NCBI GenBank assembly: GCA_964437445.1
Contig: CAYTGR010000052.1
Coordinates: 1 to 32,150 of the forward strand
Length of the DNA: 32,150 bases
DNA from: CAYTGR01 sp964437445
GTDB taxonomy: Bacteria > Chloroflexota > Anaerolineae > B4-G1 > SLSP01
Direction of reading: 5' to 3'
Of this stretch, positions 23,784 through 31,973 are shown in pieces. The position numbers and the translations under genes are program-made. Each line of letters starts with the position of its first letter. The first letter of the stretch is position 1. The notes below the pieces were generated by a model. The model worked only from the letters and a program-made list of their open reading frames with translations. It was not told where the DNA came from and did not search any database.

Positions 23784-23809
23784 ATGGCGAATAGCGAATG
23801 AGTGAATGA
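23764..23809 (+). repeat. heptamer array, GAATGGC/GAATGAG family, over the WYL stop codon
   Basis: Units such as ATGGCGA and GAATGAGT repeat through the last codons and stop of the WYL gene and up to the cas8a1 ribosome-binding site. The same family recurs inside cas6 and before cas2. Confidence 0.75.
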
Positions 23810-23825
23810 AGATAAGGAGGTGCAA

Positions 23826-25283
23826 ATGCTGAAATACACAGGACATCCATTGGTAGACGTAGGGGTGGCGACGATCACGGCGTTTGCCGGGAAGCGGGCG
23901 CCGGAGCAGGTGACGGAAGCGGATTTGGATAACATTGCTGATTACATCGAGCGTGAATATGTGCGGCAACCGTTGATCTCTTTCCTGACGGTTGCTTTTC
24001 CCAACTCTGGCTTCACGCAACCGGCTTACAACAAACAACCGGAGAAACGTCAAATCTATGCCGGGCATGTGCTCCGGGCATATCGCACAGGAACAGAGTT
24101 CTTGGAAGAAAAGTGCGTGTTTACCGGTGAACCAGCCGCCGCTGTATCTTTCGATGTAAAAGGCGAGCTGCAACCGGGACGCGCTTTTCGCCAACATATC
24201 CCCTTGCTCACCGGTGAGGGCTTCATCAATTTCCACCCTTATGGCGACGCCGGGGTGCCGGTCTCAGGGACAGCGTTGCTGGCGATTCAAGCATTCCCCC
24301 TGGGTTGCGCCAAGTGCGGCGGGCGCTTACTGGCAGTGCATTCCGATAATCCCCAGCTCACGCAACACTTTGCCGCCGAGTTTTTGTTGGAAAACCGCCG
24401 CGCGGTGCAACTGGCCCAAGAAGCAGGCAGTAGCAAATTACCGGAGACGAAATTCTCCCACCGTACTTTGCTGATTGAGGTGTTACTGCGAGCGTATGAA
24501 GCGCAACGTGAGGCGCGCGAGGATGAAGCGCTTTTTTCGCTCACGGCCTATCACCTGACCAATAGCGGACAAAGTGCGGATTTGAGCATCTATCACCTGC
24601 CAATGCAGACGATTGGATTTCTCCGCGAAATGTATTCGGCGCGCTATGCGGTCCAGTGGCAACCTATCGTGCGCCGGGCATGGGAAATTCCCCCTAAAGA
24701 CAAAAAGAGCACTGAGGGCTTTGAGCCGCGTAAGAACTGGTTGTATGAAGACTTGTTCGATTTGCCAAAAAATGCGGCGCGGTTCATCCGCACCTATTTC
24801 CTACGCGTGGCGTTGCGCTATGCGCAGGGCAAAACCGATCCGCGCGCGGGTTATTCATTACACGATGAAGCCAATCTGGTTTCGTGGTCTATCACAGCTT
24901 GCTTTTTAAGGAGGATTTTGGGTATGGAACAAGAACGGGTAGAGCAAATTCGGCAGTTGGGCGATGCGCTGGCGGATTATGTGGCCGGGCAGAATGACCG
25001 GCGCTTCTTCCGCGATTTCTTCACACTGCAACGCTATGACTTCTTCCGCACCGCACTCATCAAAGCCAACCTGGCTTATGTGCGCAACGGGAAGCCGCCT
25101 TTCATCACGCTTGAGCCTTACATTGCGGTGTTCGAGGAAGGCGATGGCGTGGCGCAAACGGATTGGCGGCTGGCGCGCGACCTGGTGTTGATTCGCATGG
25201 TCGAACAGTTGTATCAACGCGGCTGGTTCCAGAGCAATACAGAAGTGCTCACGGAAACAGTCGAAGAAGTCTCTGAAGAATAG
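23826..25283 (+). CDS. cas8a1: CRISPR-associated Cas8a1/Cst1, Cascade large subunit
   Basis: The 485-aa product starts at ATG 23826 behind AAGGAGG; a GTG at 23802 lies within the repeat. It matches the Cst1 (CXXC-CXXC) family by eye, with N-terminal TGHPLVDVGVATITAFAGK and NSGFTQPAYN. One zinc motif is intact (Cys161-Cys164 in GCAKCGG). The other is incomplete: residues 97-100 read CVFT where CxxC is expected. The large subunit recognises the PAM and recruits Cas3. The region after about residue 300 is helical. It is followed by cas7, 35 nt downstream, in one operon. Confidence 0.85.
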   Translation: MLKYTGHPLVDVGVATITAFAGKRAPEQVTEADLDNIADYIEREYVRQPLISFLTVAFPNSGFTQPAYNKQPEKRQIYAGHVLRAYRTGTEFLEEKCVFTGEPAAAVSFDVKGELQPGRAFRQHIPLLTGEGFINFHPYGDAGVPVSGTALLAIQAFPLGCAKCGGRLLAVHSDNPQLTQHFAAEFLLENRRAVQLAQEAGSSKLPETKFSHRTLLIEVLLRAYEAQREAREDEALFSLTAYHLTNSGQSADLSIYHLPMQTIGFLREMYSARYAVQWQPIVRRAWEIPPKDKKSTEGFEPRKNWLYEDLFDLPKNAARFIRTYFLRVALRYAQGKTDPRAGYSLHDEANLVSWSITACFLRRILGMEQERVEQIRQLGDALADYVAGQNDRRFFRDFFTLQRYDFFRTALIKANLAYVRNGKPPFITLEPYIAVFEEGDGVAQTDWRLARDLVLIRMVEQLYQRGWFQSNTEVLTETVEEVSEE

Positions 25284-25318
25284 CACTTCTATTCACATAG
25301 CTCAAGGAGGATAAGATC

Positions 25319-26401
25319 ATGGCTTTCGTAACTGGTTTGTTGTTGATTGATGCTCCCGCTTCGGCATTGAATAATCTAGGCAGTATCCCTGGTGCGCGTA
25401 CGGATAACACTGTCGGCGTCAAGGTCATTCGCGCCAAAGATGGCGTGTATCCCTACGTCTCGGCCCAGGCGTTCCGCTATTGGCTGCGCGCCACATTGGA
25501 AAACGGCAACTGGGGTTGGGAAAAAGCCCCCATCTTCCGCGAGAAGAAAGTTGCATACACCGACGCCAATCCTATCCTGTATTGGGATGACGATTTGCTG
25601 GGTTACATGCGCGCGCCCTCGAAGAAAACCGACGCTGTCGAAGCGCGCGCCGCTGATGAATCCCGCGCGGCAGAGACTCCCACCACCGACACGATTACGC
25701 GCGTCTCACCGTTCCGCGTCAGCACGTTAGTTTCGCTTGCGCCGGTCAGTCCCACCGATGACTTCGGCGTAATGTCGCGTCACGAAGGCGACCCTGTGCC
25801 GCACGAACACCAGTTCTACCGGACTACGCTCAAGGGGCTGTACTCGCTTGACTTGCACGCCAGCGGCACCTTCTCCTATCGCCAGAAAACCGGCTTCCGC
25901 AATCTGGATGATACGCGCATCGAACTGGCAAAAGAAAAAGGGTTGGAGCACCTCGAAACGGAAAAATCTTATCGGCTGACGCAGGCGGAACGGCTGGCGC
26001 GGGTGTGTGCATTGTTCGAGGGCCTGGCGCATCTGGAAGGCGGCGCCAAGCAGACCTTGCACTATACGGATGTGACTCCCGCATTGGCCGTGTTTGCCGT
26101 TACCAAAGGCGGCAATCACATCTTCAATCACATTGTCGGAGCCACTGGACGTGGCTTACCAGAACTCAAGATTGAAGCGCTGCGCGAAGCGTTGGAGGTT
26201 TTTGCCGAAGAGCTGCTCTCACCAGTTTACATCGGCTGGGTCTCCGGCTATCTGGATGACGAACACGCTAAGTTGACAAAGGCACTCCAAGCCGACGGCG
26301 CGTTGACCGCGTTTGCCGACAAAATCGTGGTGGCGCATCCACGCGAAGTCTATCAACAGCTTATCGAGGGGTTACAGGCGCATCCGGAGTGGTTGGCTTA
26401 A
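25319..26401 (+). CDS. cas7: Cas7 (Cst2/DevR family), Cascade backbone
   Basis: The 360-aa product starts at ATG 25319 behind AAGGAGG. The start MAFVTGLLLIDAPASALNNLG, followed by KVIRAKDGVYPYVSAQAFRYWLRATLE, is the hallmark of the DevR/Cas7 RAMP family. Several copies would wrap the crRNA in the effector complex. A low-complexity, Ala/Arg/Asp-rich stretch (residues 98-120) probably forms a loop. The next gene starts 17 nt later. Confidence 0.92.
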   Translation: MAFVTGLLLIDAPASALNNLGSIPGARTDNTVGVKVIRAKDGVYPYVSAQAFRYWLRATLENGNWGWEKAPIFREKKVAYTDANPILYWDDDLLGYMRAPSKKTDAVEARAADESRAAETPTTDTITRVSPFRVSTLVSLAPVSPTDDFGVMSRHEGDPVPHEHQFYRTTLKGLYSLDLHASGTFSYRQKTGFRNLDDTRIELAKEKGLEHLETEKSYRLTQAERLARVCALFEGLAHLEGGAKQTLHYTDVTPALAVFAVTKGGNHIFNHIVGATGRGLPELKIEALREALEVFAEELLSPVYIGWVSGYLDDEHAKLTKALQADGALTAFADKIVVAHPREVYQQLIEGLQAHPEWLA

Positions 26402-26418
26402 CCTGGAAGGAGGCTACC

Positions 26419-27165
26419 ATGCGTGTACTCAAAGTGGTAGCGGAGGGACTTACCACGTCCTTCCGTTACCCTCACTTTATGCAACAGATTCATCCTAGTT
26501 ACCAGATGCCGCCCCCAGCGACTATCTACGGACATATCGCCAGCGCGCTGGGGGAGTGGTTTGATCCGGCAGGCGTGCAGTTTGCCTATCACTTTACGGC
26601 GCAGGGCAGCGTGCAGGATATGGAACATATCATCGTACTCAGCGCCGCCAGCGGCAAGCTGCCGGAGACAGACATCCCTAAAGTTTTGGAAGGCAATGTC
26701 AATCCCTTTCAGCGGGAGCTGCTGTTTCAGCCGCGCCTGACGCTGTATGTGAACCGCCCGGAATGGGAGAGCGCTTTTCGCAGTCCCCGCTACGCGGTGG
26801 TGTTGGGACGGTCGCAAGACCTGTTTACTTACACCCAAATCGAAGTGGTAGAGCTGCAACCCGCAGCCCAGGCTTACTTCGAGCATACCTTGCTGCCACA
26901 CCGAATGGCAACTCAGGTGGGGCGCGGTGTGACGGTGTTGATGCCGCGTTATCTGGATTATGCGCACAAGCGCGCGCCAACCTTTAGCCGGTATGTAGTG
27001 TTGCAAGAGCGCGTCTATAGTAGCGACTTCTACACGTTCGGCAAACCGCCTGCGCCTGCATTCTGGACCGATCCCCATGCGCCAGTGTACAAAGGCGTAT
27101 CCTTGGGCCTGGCTTTTCACAGTTTTAGCGGAGATGACGATGGTGAAACCCTCACGCTGGCCTGA
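26419..27165 (+). CDS. cas5: Cas5, Cascade RAMP subunit
   Basis: The 248-aa product starts at ATG 26419 behind GGAAGGAGG. The N-terminal RAMP fold (MRVLKVVAEGLTTSFRYPHF) and PPPATIYGHIASALGEW match the Cas5t-type family. It would bind the 5' handle of the crRNA. Its 3' end overlaps the cas3 start by 26 nt. Confidence 0.9.
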   Translation: MRVLKVVAEGLTTSFRYPHFMQQIHPSYQMPPPATIYGHIASALGEWFDPAGVQFAYHFTAQGSVQDMEHIIVLSAASGKLPETDIPKVLEGNVNPFQRELLFQPRLTLYVNRPEWESAFRSPRYAVVLGRSQDLFTYTQIEVVELQPAAQAYFEHTLLPHRMATQVGRGVTVLMPRYLDYAHKRAPTFSRYVVLQERVYSSDFYTFGKPPAPAFWTDPHAPVYKGVSLGLAFHSFSGDDDGETLTLA

Positions 27166-29509
27166 TGCAATGGAAGCCACCCTGTGGGCCAAAAGCGCCG
27201 AACGTGGCGCAGGGAAGCGCCCGGAAAGCCTGTCCCGGCACACCTGGGATGTATTGCAACGCCTGGCTGAGTTTATCACCTTACGTCCACACCTGCCACA
27301 GACGCTGGAACTGCCGCGCCTGTGGCAGGTGCTTTTCTGGGCGGCCTTCTTGCACGACTTTGGCAAAGCCGCCAGCGGGTTCCAGGCGCGGCTGCGCGGC
27401 GAAGGAGAAAAATGGCCATACCGGCATGAAGTGCTCTCACTGGCGTTCGTAGATTGGGTAGCCAGCGAATTCACAGCGGAAGAGTTGACCTGGCTGGTCG
27501 CGGCCATCGTTTCCCATCATAAAGACGCCGCAGACATCCAGCGCGCTTACCCGGAGCCGGAAGATGGTGACGACGATTGGTTGGGCGAGTTGCTCATTCA
27601 AATCGAGCCAGAATCGCTAGCAGCGTTGTGGGACTGGTTAGGCACCTGTGCTGCAACGTGGATTACAGACTTGGGTCTGGACAAGGTCGGCGTGACTGCG
27701 CCGACCTTGCCGGGCCGGGAGAGCGCCATCGCTCAAGTTCGAGAGCAAGGTGTAGCGCGTATCCGGCACTGGCTCAAGAGCTATCGGCGCTTTGTGCGGC
27801 GACTCAAAGATGCACCACAGCAAAAGCAGATCGTCGCTGCGTTGACCTTGCGCGGCTATCTCATCAACGCGGATCACAGCGCCTCGGCGCACGCTGGCGC
27901 GTTGCCCCAAGTACGCTTTGCAGTGGAGACGATCTTGCAAGGAATGCCAGATACGCCTTATGCGCATCAGAGCGCAGCCGGGCAAACCCTCGGCTCGGCG
28001 CTTTTGATTGCACCTACCGGCAGCGGTAAGACCGAAGCGGCGCTGCTCTGGGCTGCCCGCCAGACCGAAAATCACGCACCGCTGCCGCGCCTGTTTTACA
28101 CCCTACCCTATCAAGCCAGCATGAATGCCATGAAACTCCGACTGACGCGCACCTTCCCCGGCGAGGGTATCGTAGGATTGCAGCATGGGCGCAGTCTGCT
28201 CTCGCTCTATCGGATGCTGCTGGAACAGGAGGATTACACGCCTGAGACGGCGGCCCGTCAATCCAAATGGGCGCGCAATCTGGCTGAGCTGAACTATCCT
28301 CCCATCCGGGTCTTCAGCCCCTATCAGATGCTCAAAGGCATGTATCGGCTGAGAGGGTATGAGGCTTTGCTGGCGGATTATCACGGCGCAGCCTTTATCT
28401 TCGATGAAATCCACGCCTACGAAGTGGAACGGTTAGCCATGATTCTCAAAACGATAGCCTATTTATCTGAGGCGTTCAATGCGCGCTTCTTTGTGATGTC
28501 GGCCACTTTCCCCACCCTGGTGAAAACCTGGCTCCAGGAAGCCCTAGGGCAACCACTTGAGATTACGGCTGCCCCCGCGCTCTTTGCCGCCTTCTGCCGG
28601 CATCGCCTGGTTCTGCTAGATGGCGAAATTACCGACGCACACGCGCTTCAGCGCATCACCCAAGATGCGCTGGCGGGTAAATCTGTACTGGTAGCTTGTA
28701 ATCTAGTGGATCGCGCTCAGGCAGTCCATCGGGTATTACACCAGCGGTTAACGCCGGCTGGCGTGGCGGTGGAGCTGCTCCATGGGCGTTTCAACATGCG
28801 CGATCGCTCGGCCAAAGAGCAAATGGTGCGCGATGCGGCCGGCTCACACAGCGTGGATCGGCGCCCGCTGGTATTAGTGGCGACGCAAGTGGTGGAGGTC
28901 AGTCTGGATATTGATCTGGACACGATCTACACCGACCCCGCGCCGCTAGAGGCCTTGGTGCAACGCTTTGGGCGCATCAACCGGCGGCGGAAACAAACGG
29001 ACCTGGCACCCGTTCACGTCTTCCGGCAACCGGCAGATGGACAAATCATCTACGATGAAACTTTAGTAAAACGCACGTTAGCCATTCTTGAGCGTGAAAC
29101 CGAACGCCCCATTGACGAGGCAGCTATCGGGCATTGGTTGGATGAAATCTATAGCGGCGGAGTAGCCGCTACCTGGGAGCAGCGGTATCGCCGCGCGGCC
29201 GCGGAGTTTGAGGCTACCTGCATCCAGTCCTTGCAACCTTTCGCCGCTGACCGGACGTTGGAAGAACTCTTCTACAAAGCCTTCGATAGCATCGAGGTTT
29301 TGCCACAGAGCTTACTTGGAGCTTACCAACAAATGCGTGAGGAACAACCTGTTCTGGCAGGGGAACTATTGGTCTCAATCAGTTGGCAGCGCTATTATGC
29401 GCTTAAAAACAAAGGCCTGTTACAACCTCAAACCGATGAGCTCCCGCCCGTAGTGAATGCAGCTTACAGTTCAGAAGAAGGTTTGGTTTTCGATTCACAG
29501 CAACCGTAG
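27140..29509 (+). CDS. cas3: Cas3 HD nuclease-helicase
   Basis: The 789-aa protein starts at ATG 27140, 6 nt after GGAG; ATG 27134 has no space for a ribosome-binding site. The N-terminal HD nuclease keeps SRHTWDV, His72-Asp73 (LHDFGKA), RHEV and SHHKD. The helicase has Walker A APTGSGKT with Lys297, DEIH (422-425), SATFP, QVVEVSLDID and QRFGRINRRR. It is therefore a complete, one-chain Cas3, which would unwind and degrade target DNA once recruited by Cascade. It overlaps cas5 and is followed by a hairpin. Confidence 0.95.
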   Translation: MVKPSRWPDAMEATLWAKSAERGAGKRPESLSRHTWDVLQRLAEFITLRPHLPQTLELPRLWQVLFWAAFLHDFGKAASGFQARLRGEGEKWPYRHEVLSLAFVDWVASEFTAEELTWLVAAIVSHHKDAADIQRAYPEPEDGDDDWLGELLIQIEPESLAALWDWLGTCAATWITDLGLDKVGVTAPTLPGRESAIAQVREQGVARIRHWLKSYRRFVRRLKDAPQQKQIVAALTLRGYLINADHSASAHAGALPQVRFAVETILQGMPDTPYAHQSAAGQTLGSALLIAPTGSGKTEAALLWAARQTENHAPLPRLFYTLPYQASMNAMKLRLTRTFPGEGIVGLQHGRSLLSLYRMLLEQEDYTPETAARQSKWARNLAELNYPPIRVFSPYQMLKGMYRLRGYEALLADYHGAAFIFDEIHAYEVERLAMILKTIAYLSEAFNARFFVMSATFPTLVKTWLQEALGQPLEITAAPALFAAFCRHRLVLLDGEITDAHALQRITQDALAGKSVLVACNLVDRAQAVHRVLHQRLTPAGVAVELLHGRFNMRDRSAKEQMVRDAAGSHSVDRRPLVLVATQVVEVSLDIDLDTIYTDPAPLEALVQRFGRINRRRKQTDLAPVHVFRQPADGQIIYDETLVKRTLAILERETERPIDEAAIGHWLDEIYSGGVAATWEQRYRRAAAEFEATCIQSLQPFAADRTLEELFYKAFDSIEVLPQSLLGAYQQMREEQPVLAGELLVSISWQRYYALKNKGLLQPQTDELPPVVNAAYSSEEGLVFDSQQP

Positions 29510-29518
29510 GGGAATTTC

Positions 29519-29548
29519 GGGCGCGGCGGCGCAGCTTCCGCCGCGCCC
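29519..29548 (+). repeat. perfect hairpin between cas3 and cas6
   Basis: GGGCGCGGCGG and CCGCCGCGCCC form an 11-bp stem with an 8-nt loop. No T-run follows. Possibly an attenuator, mRNA-stability hairpin or REP-like unit within the operon. Confidence 0.6.
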
Positions 29549-29580
29549 GCTCATCTTCGATCCGTAAGGAGGATACTATC

Positions 29581-30762
29581 ATGCAGCATTTCACCGCTCA
29601 CCGTTTGACCTTTGTCACCCAGGCGCAAGACCTGGTGGAACTCAATGAGCATCAAGGCTCGGCGTTGCGGGGCGCGCTGTTCCACGCGCTGCGCCATAAG
29701 TTTTGCGCGTTTGCCCGCCAGCCGGAGGCAGAATGTCAGACGTGTGCGCTGGCGCAGACCTGCCCCGTCGCCACCTTGGTGAGCACGCTCGATCCGCAAC
29801 ATGCGCGGGGGCAGGATCGCCCCAGACCGTTCACCATCCAGCCGCCGATAGCGGCCAATGGTGAATGGCGAATGAACCCAATGGCGAATGGCGAATGGCA
29901 AATGGCGAATGGTTCCAATGGCGAAGGGCGAAGGGCGAATGAAGCTGGTTCTATTCACCATTCAGCTACTCAATATTCATCTTTCACGGGGCATTATTGG
30001 GAGCGGGAGGACGGCTCTGGGATGTTCCGCTATGAGCCGGGGGAACGCTTGGTCTTCGGGCTGACGTTGTACGCGCAGGCGATGCAGCTGTTCCCCTATG
30101 TGGTGCTGGCGCTGCAAGAGTTCGAGACGGGTGGGCTGGGGCGCAAGTGCGAGCAATACGATGGCCGTTGGCGGCGTGGGCGGTTAGCCGTGAGCGCTGT
30201 CTGGGCCGAGAATCCGCTGACCGGCGAGCAGCAGTCGGTCTTGCGCCAGGGCAGTCGCCAGGTGCAGGTGCCGGATGTGCCGGTGACGCATGAGCAGATG
30301 ATGCGAATGGCGAATGGCGAATGGCGAATGGCGGGTGAGTCGTCTATTCACCATGCACTGCTCACGCTTCACTTTTTGACGCCCGCGCGGTTGATCGAGG
30401 CAGGGCGGTTGCTCAAGCCGGAGACGTTCCGCTTCCGCCCGTTTTTCCAGCGGTTGCTGGAACGGTTAGAGGCGCTGAGCGAGGCGTTCTGCGATACGCC
30501 GCTGGCGGTGGATTTCCCCACGCTGCTGGCGGCAGCAGAGGGGGTGCGCGTGGCCGAGAATCTTCTGGCGTGGGAGGATGTCCGCAGTTACTCCACCCGG
30601 CGGCATGGGGAGTCGCCCATCGGCGGGCTGGTGGGCCGGGTGACGTTGGCGGCGCAGGATTGGGCGCTCTTCCTGCCCTGGCTGCTGTGGGGCCAGTTCA
30701 CGCATGTGGGGAAGGATGCGGTGAAGGGGAATGGCCTGTATCGGTTACAGGCTGAAGGCTAA
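29581..30762 (+). CDS. cas6: Cas6-family crRNA-processing endoribonuclease with two repeat-derived insertions
   Basis: The 393-aa product starts at ATG 29581 behind AAGGAGG. Residues 1-90 and 131-393 look like a Cas6 (PF10040-like) protein. The N-terminal region has CxxC-type cysteines (CAFARQPEAECQTCALAQTCP) and RPFTIQPP. The C-terminal end FTHVGKDAVKGNGLYRL resembles the Gly-rich loop of the family. Cas6 cuts the pre-crRNA. Two segments (about 93-128 and 242-258) are translated from GAATGGC heptamer arrays (NGEWRM, MANGEW) and end in SIHH. They do not resemble RAMP sequence but keep the frame open. Activity cannot be judged from sequence. Confidence 0.82.
   Translation: MQHFTAHRLTFVTQAQDLVELNEHQGSALRGALFHALRHKFCAFARQPEAECQTCALAQTCPVATLVSTLDPQHARGQDRPRPFTIQPPIAANGEWRMNPMANGEWQMANGSNGEGRRANEAGSIHHSATQYSSFTGHYWEREDGSGMFRYEPGERLVFGLTLYAQAMQLFPYVVLALQEFETGGLGRKCEQYDGRWRRGRLAVSAVWAENPLTGEQQSVLRQGSRQVQVPDVPVTHEQMMRMANGEWRMAGESSIHHALLTLHFLTPARLIEAGRLLKPETFRFRPFFQRLLERLEALSEAFCDTPLAVDFPTLLAAAEGVRVAENLLAWEDVRSYSTRRHGESPIGGLVGRVTLAAQDWALFLPWLLWGQFTHVGKDAVKGNGLYRLQAEG
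29857..29962 (+). repeat. heptamer array inside cas6, insertion 1
   Basis: GAATGGC-type units are bounded by the exact inverted pair AATGGTGAAT (29857-29866) and ATTCACCATT (29953-29962). The array is read in frame as about 35 residues of cas6. Confidence 0.85.
30305..30353 (+). repeat. heptamer array inside cas6, insertion 2
   Basis: Four exact GAATGGC units (30305-30332) are followed by TCTATTCACCAT, the same right arm as insertion 1. Read in frame. Confidence 0.85.
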
Positions 30763-30784
30763 AAGCGGAAAAAGGGGGCAGCGT

Positions 30785-31822
30785 ATGGAGACGACGACCT
30801 TGATTGTGGAACAGTATGGCTCTTTCGTAGGCAAGCACAGTGAGCGCCTTCGCGTGAGCTGCAAGGGTGAACTATTGGCCGAAGCGCCGTTGTTGACGTT
30901 GGAAAATGTGTTGATTATCGGCAAAGGGATTTCCGTTTCTACCGATGCGCTGGCGCTGTGTGCCGAGCAGGGGATCCCGGTGTATTACCTTTCCTCGCGG
31001 GGTGAGCCTTACGCCGCGCTCTACGCCGCCGGACTGGGTGGCACCGTGCAAACCCGCCGGGCACAGTATGAGGCCTATCACGATGGACGGGGCGCAGTGC
31101 TGGTGGCCAGCTTTGCGGCGGGCAAGCTCCAGAATCAAGCGCGACTGCTCAAGTATGCGGCCAAAAATCGCAAGGAGAAAGCTCCGACCTGTTACACCTT
31201 ATTACGCGCGGCTGCCAGTAAGGTAGAAGCGCATCTTAAAGAGGTAGCGAACTGGCTGACCGGGGCCGACGACGTGAACTCCGAGACACGCCGCGCGGAA
31301 CTGCTTTCCATTGAAGGCCGCGCTGCGCAATGTTATTGGGACGGGGTACGCGCCCTGGTGCCTGACTCCCTGGCCTGGCCGGGACGGGAGGGACGCGGCG
31401 CGCGCGACCCGTTCAACGCCGCTTTAAATTACGGCTACGGTGTGCTCTATGGACAGGTAGAACGCGCCATCCTGCTGGCCGGCCTGGACCCCTATGCCGG
31501 CTTCATCCACGTAGATCGGCCTGGCAAACCCAGCCTGGTACTGGATCTGATAGAGGAATTCCGTGCGCCGGTGGTTGACCGCGCCCTTCTGGGAATAGTA
31601 GGACAAGGTGTGGCCCTCACGCAGGATGAGGAAGGGCGGTTGACTCTGGAAACGCGCCGCACGATCGCGGAACGAGTATTGGCACGTCTGGAAGAAAGCA
31701 GCGAACGTTATGAGGGCAGACGGCAAAAGTTGCGCTGGATTCTGCAATCTCAGGCTCGCCATTTAGCCGCTTTTCTGCGCGGCGAACGTCCGGCCTACCC
31801 ACCGTTTTTGATGGGATGGTAA
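30785..31822 (+). CDS. cas1: Cas1 integrase
   Basis: The 345-aa product starts at ATG 30785 behind AAGGGGG; an upstream in-frame start would overlap cas6. The metal-binding residues are visible as Glu177 (SIEGRAAQ), His242 (FIHVDRPGK), Asp254 and Glu257 (LDLIEEFR). The N-terminal beta domain and the C-terminal helices are complete. With Cas2 it would insert new spacers. No cas4 gene accompanies it. Confidence 0.96.
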   Translation: METTTLIVEQYGSFVGKHSERLRVSCKGELLAEAPLLTLENVLIIGKGISVSTDALALCAEQGIPVYYLSSRGEPYAALYAAGLGGTVQTRRAQYEAYHDGRGAVLVASFAAGKLQNQARLLKYAAKNRKEKAPTCYTLLRAAASKVEAHLKEVANWLTGADDVNSETRRAELLSIEGRAAQCYWDGVRALVPDSLAWPGREGRGARDPFNAALNYGYGVLYGQVERAILLAGLDPYAGFIHVDRPGKPSLVLDLIEEFRAPVVDRALLGIVGQGVALTQDEEGRLTLETRRTIAERVLARLEESSERYEGRRQKLRWILQSQARHLAAFLRGERPAYPPFLMGW

Positions 31823-31835
31823 AAAGCGCTTTTTT

Positions 31836-31853
31836 ATTCGCCATTCGTCATTG
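31836..31853 (-). repeat. short inverted copy of the GAATGGC family between cas1 and cas2
   Basis: ATTCGCCATTCGTCATT is the reverse complement of the array unit. It lies between the cas1 stop, the AAAAAGCGCTTTTT palindrome next to it, and the cas2 ribosome-binding site. Confidence 0.55.
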
Positions 31854-31864
31854 AAAGGTTTCCC

Positions 31865-31973
31865 GTGCAAATCGTGTTGATTTACGATATTCCCAATAAC
31901 AGCGGCGATCCTGCTCAGCGGGCCAGGCGGCGACGGCGTGCAAATCGTGTTGATTTACGATATTCCCAATAAC
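31865..31973 (+). repeat. 36-bp direct duplication of the cas2 start
   Basis: Bases 31865-31900 are identical to 31938-31973, offset by 73 bp, which is not a multiple of 3. The first copy has the ribosome-binding site (GAAAGG, 6 nt before GTG 31865). Its frame ends at TAA 31970-31972 after 35 codons, within the second copy. The 37 bases between (beginning AGCGGCGATCC) have no visible source. Confidence 0.9.
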
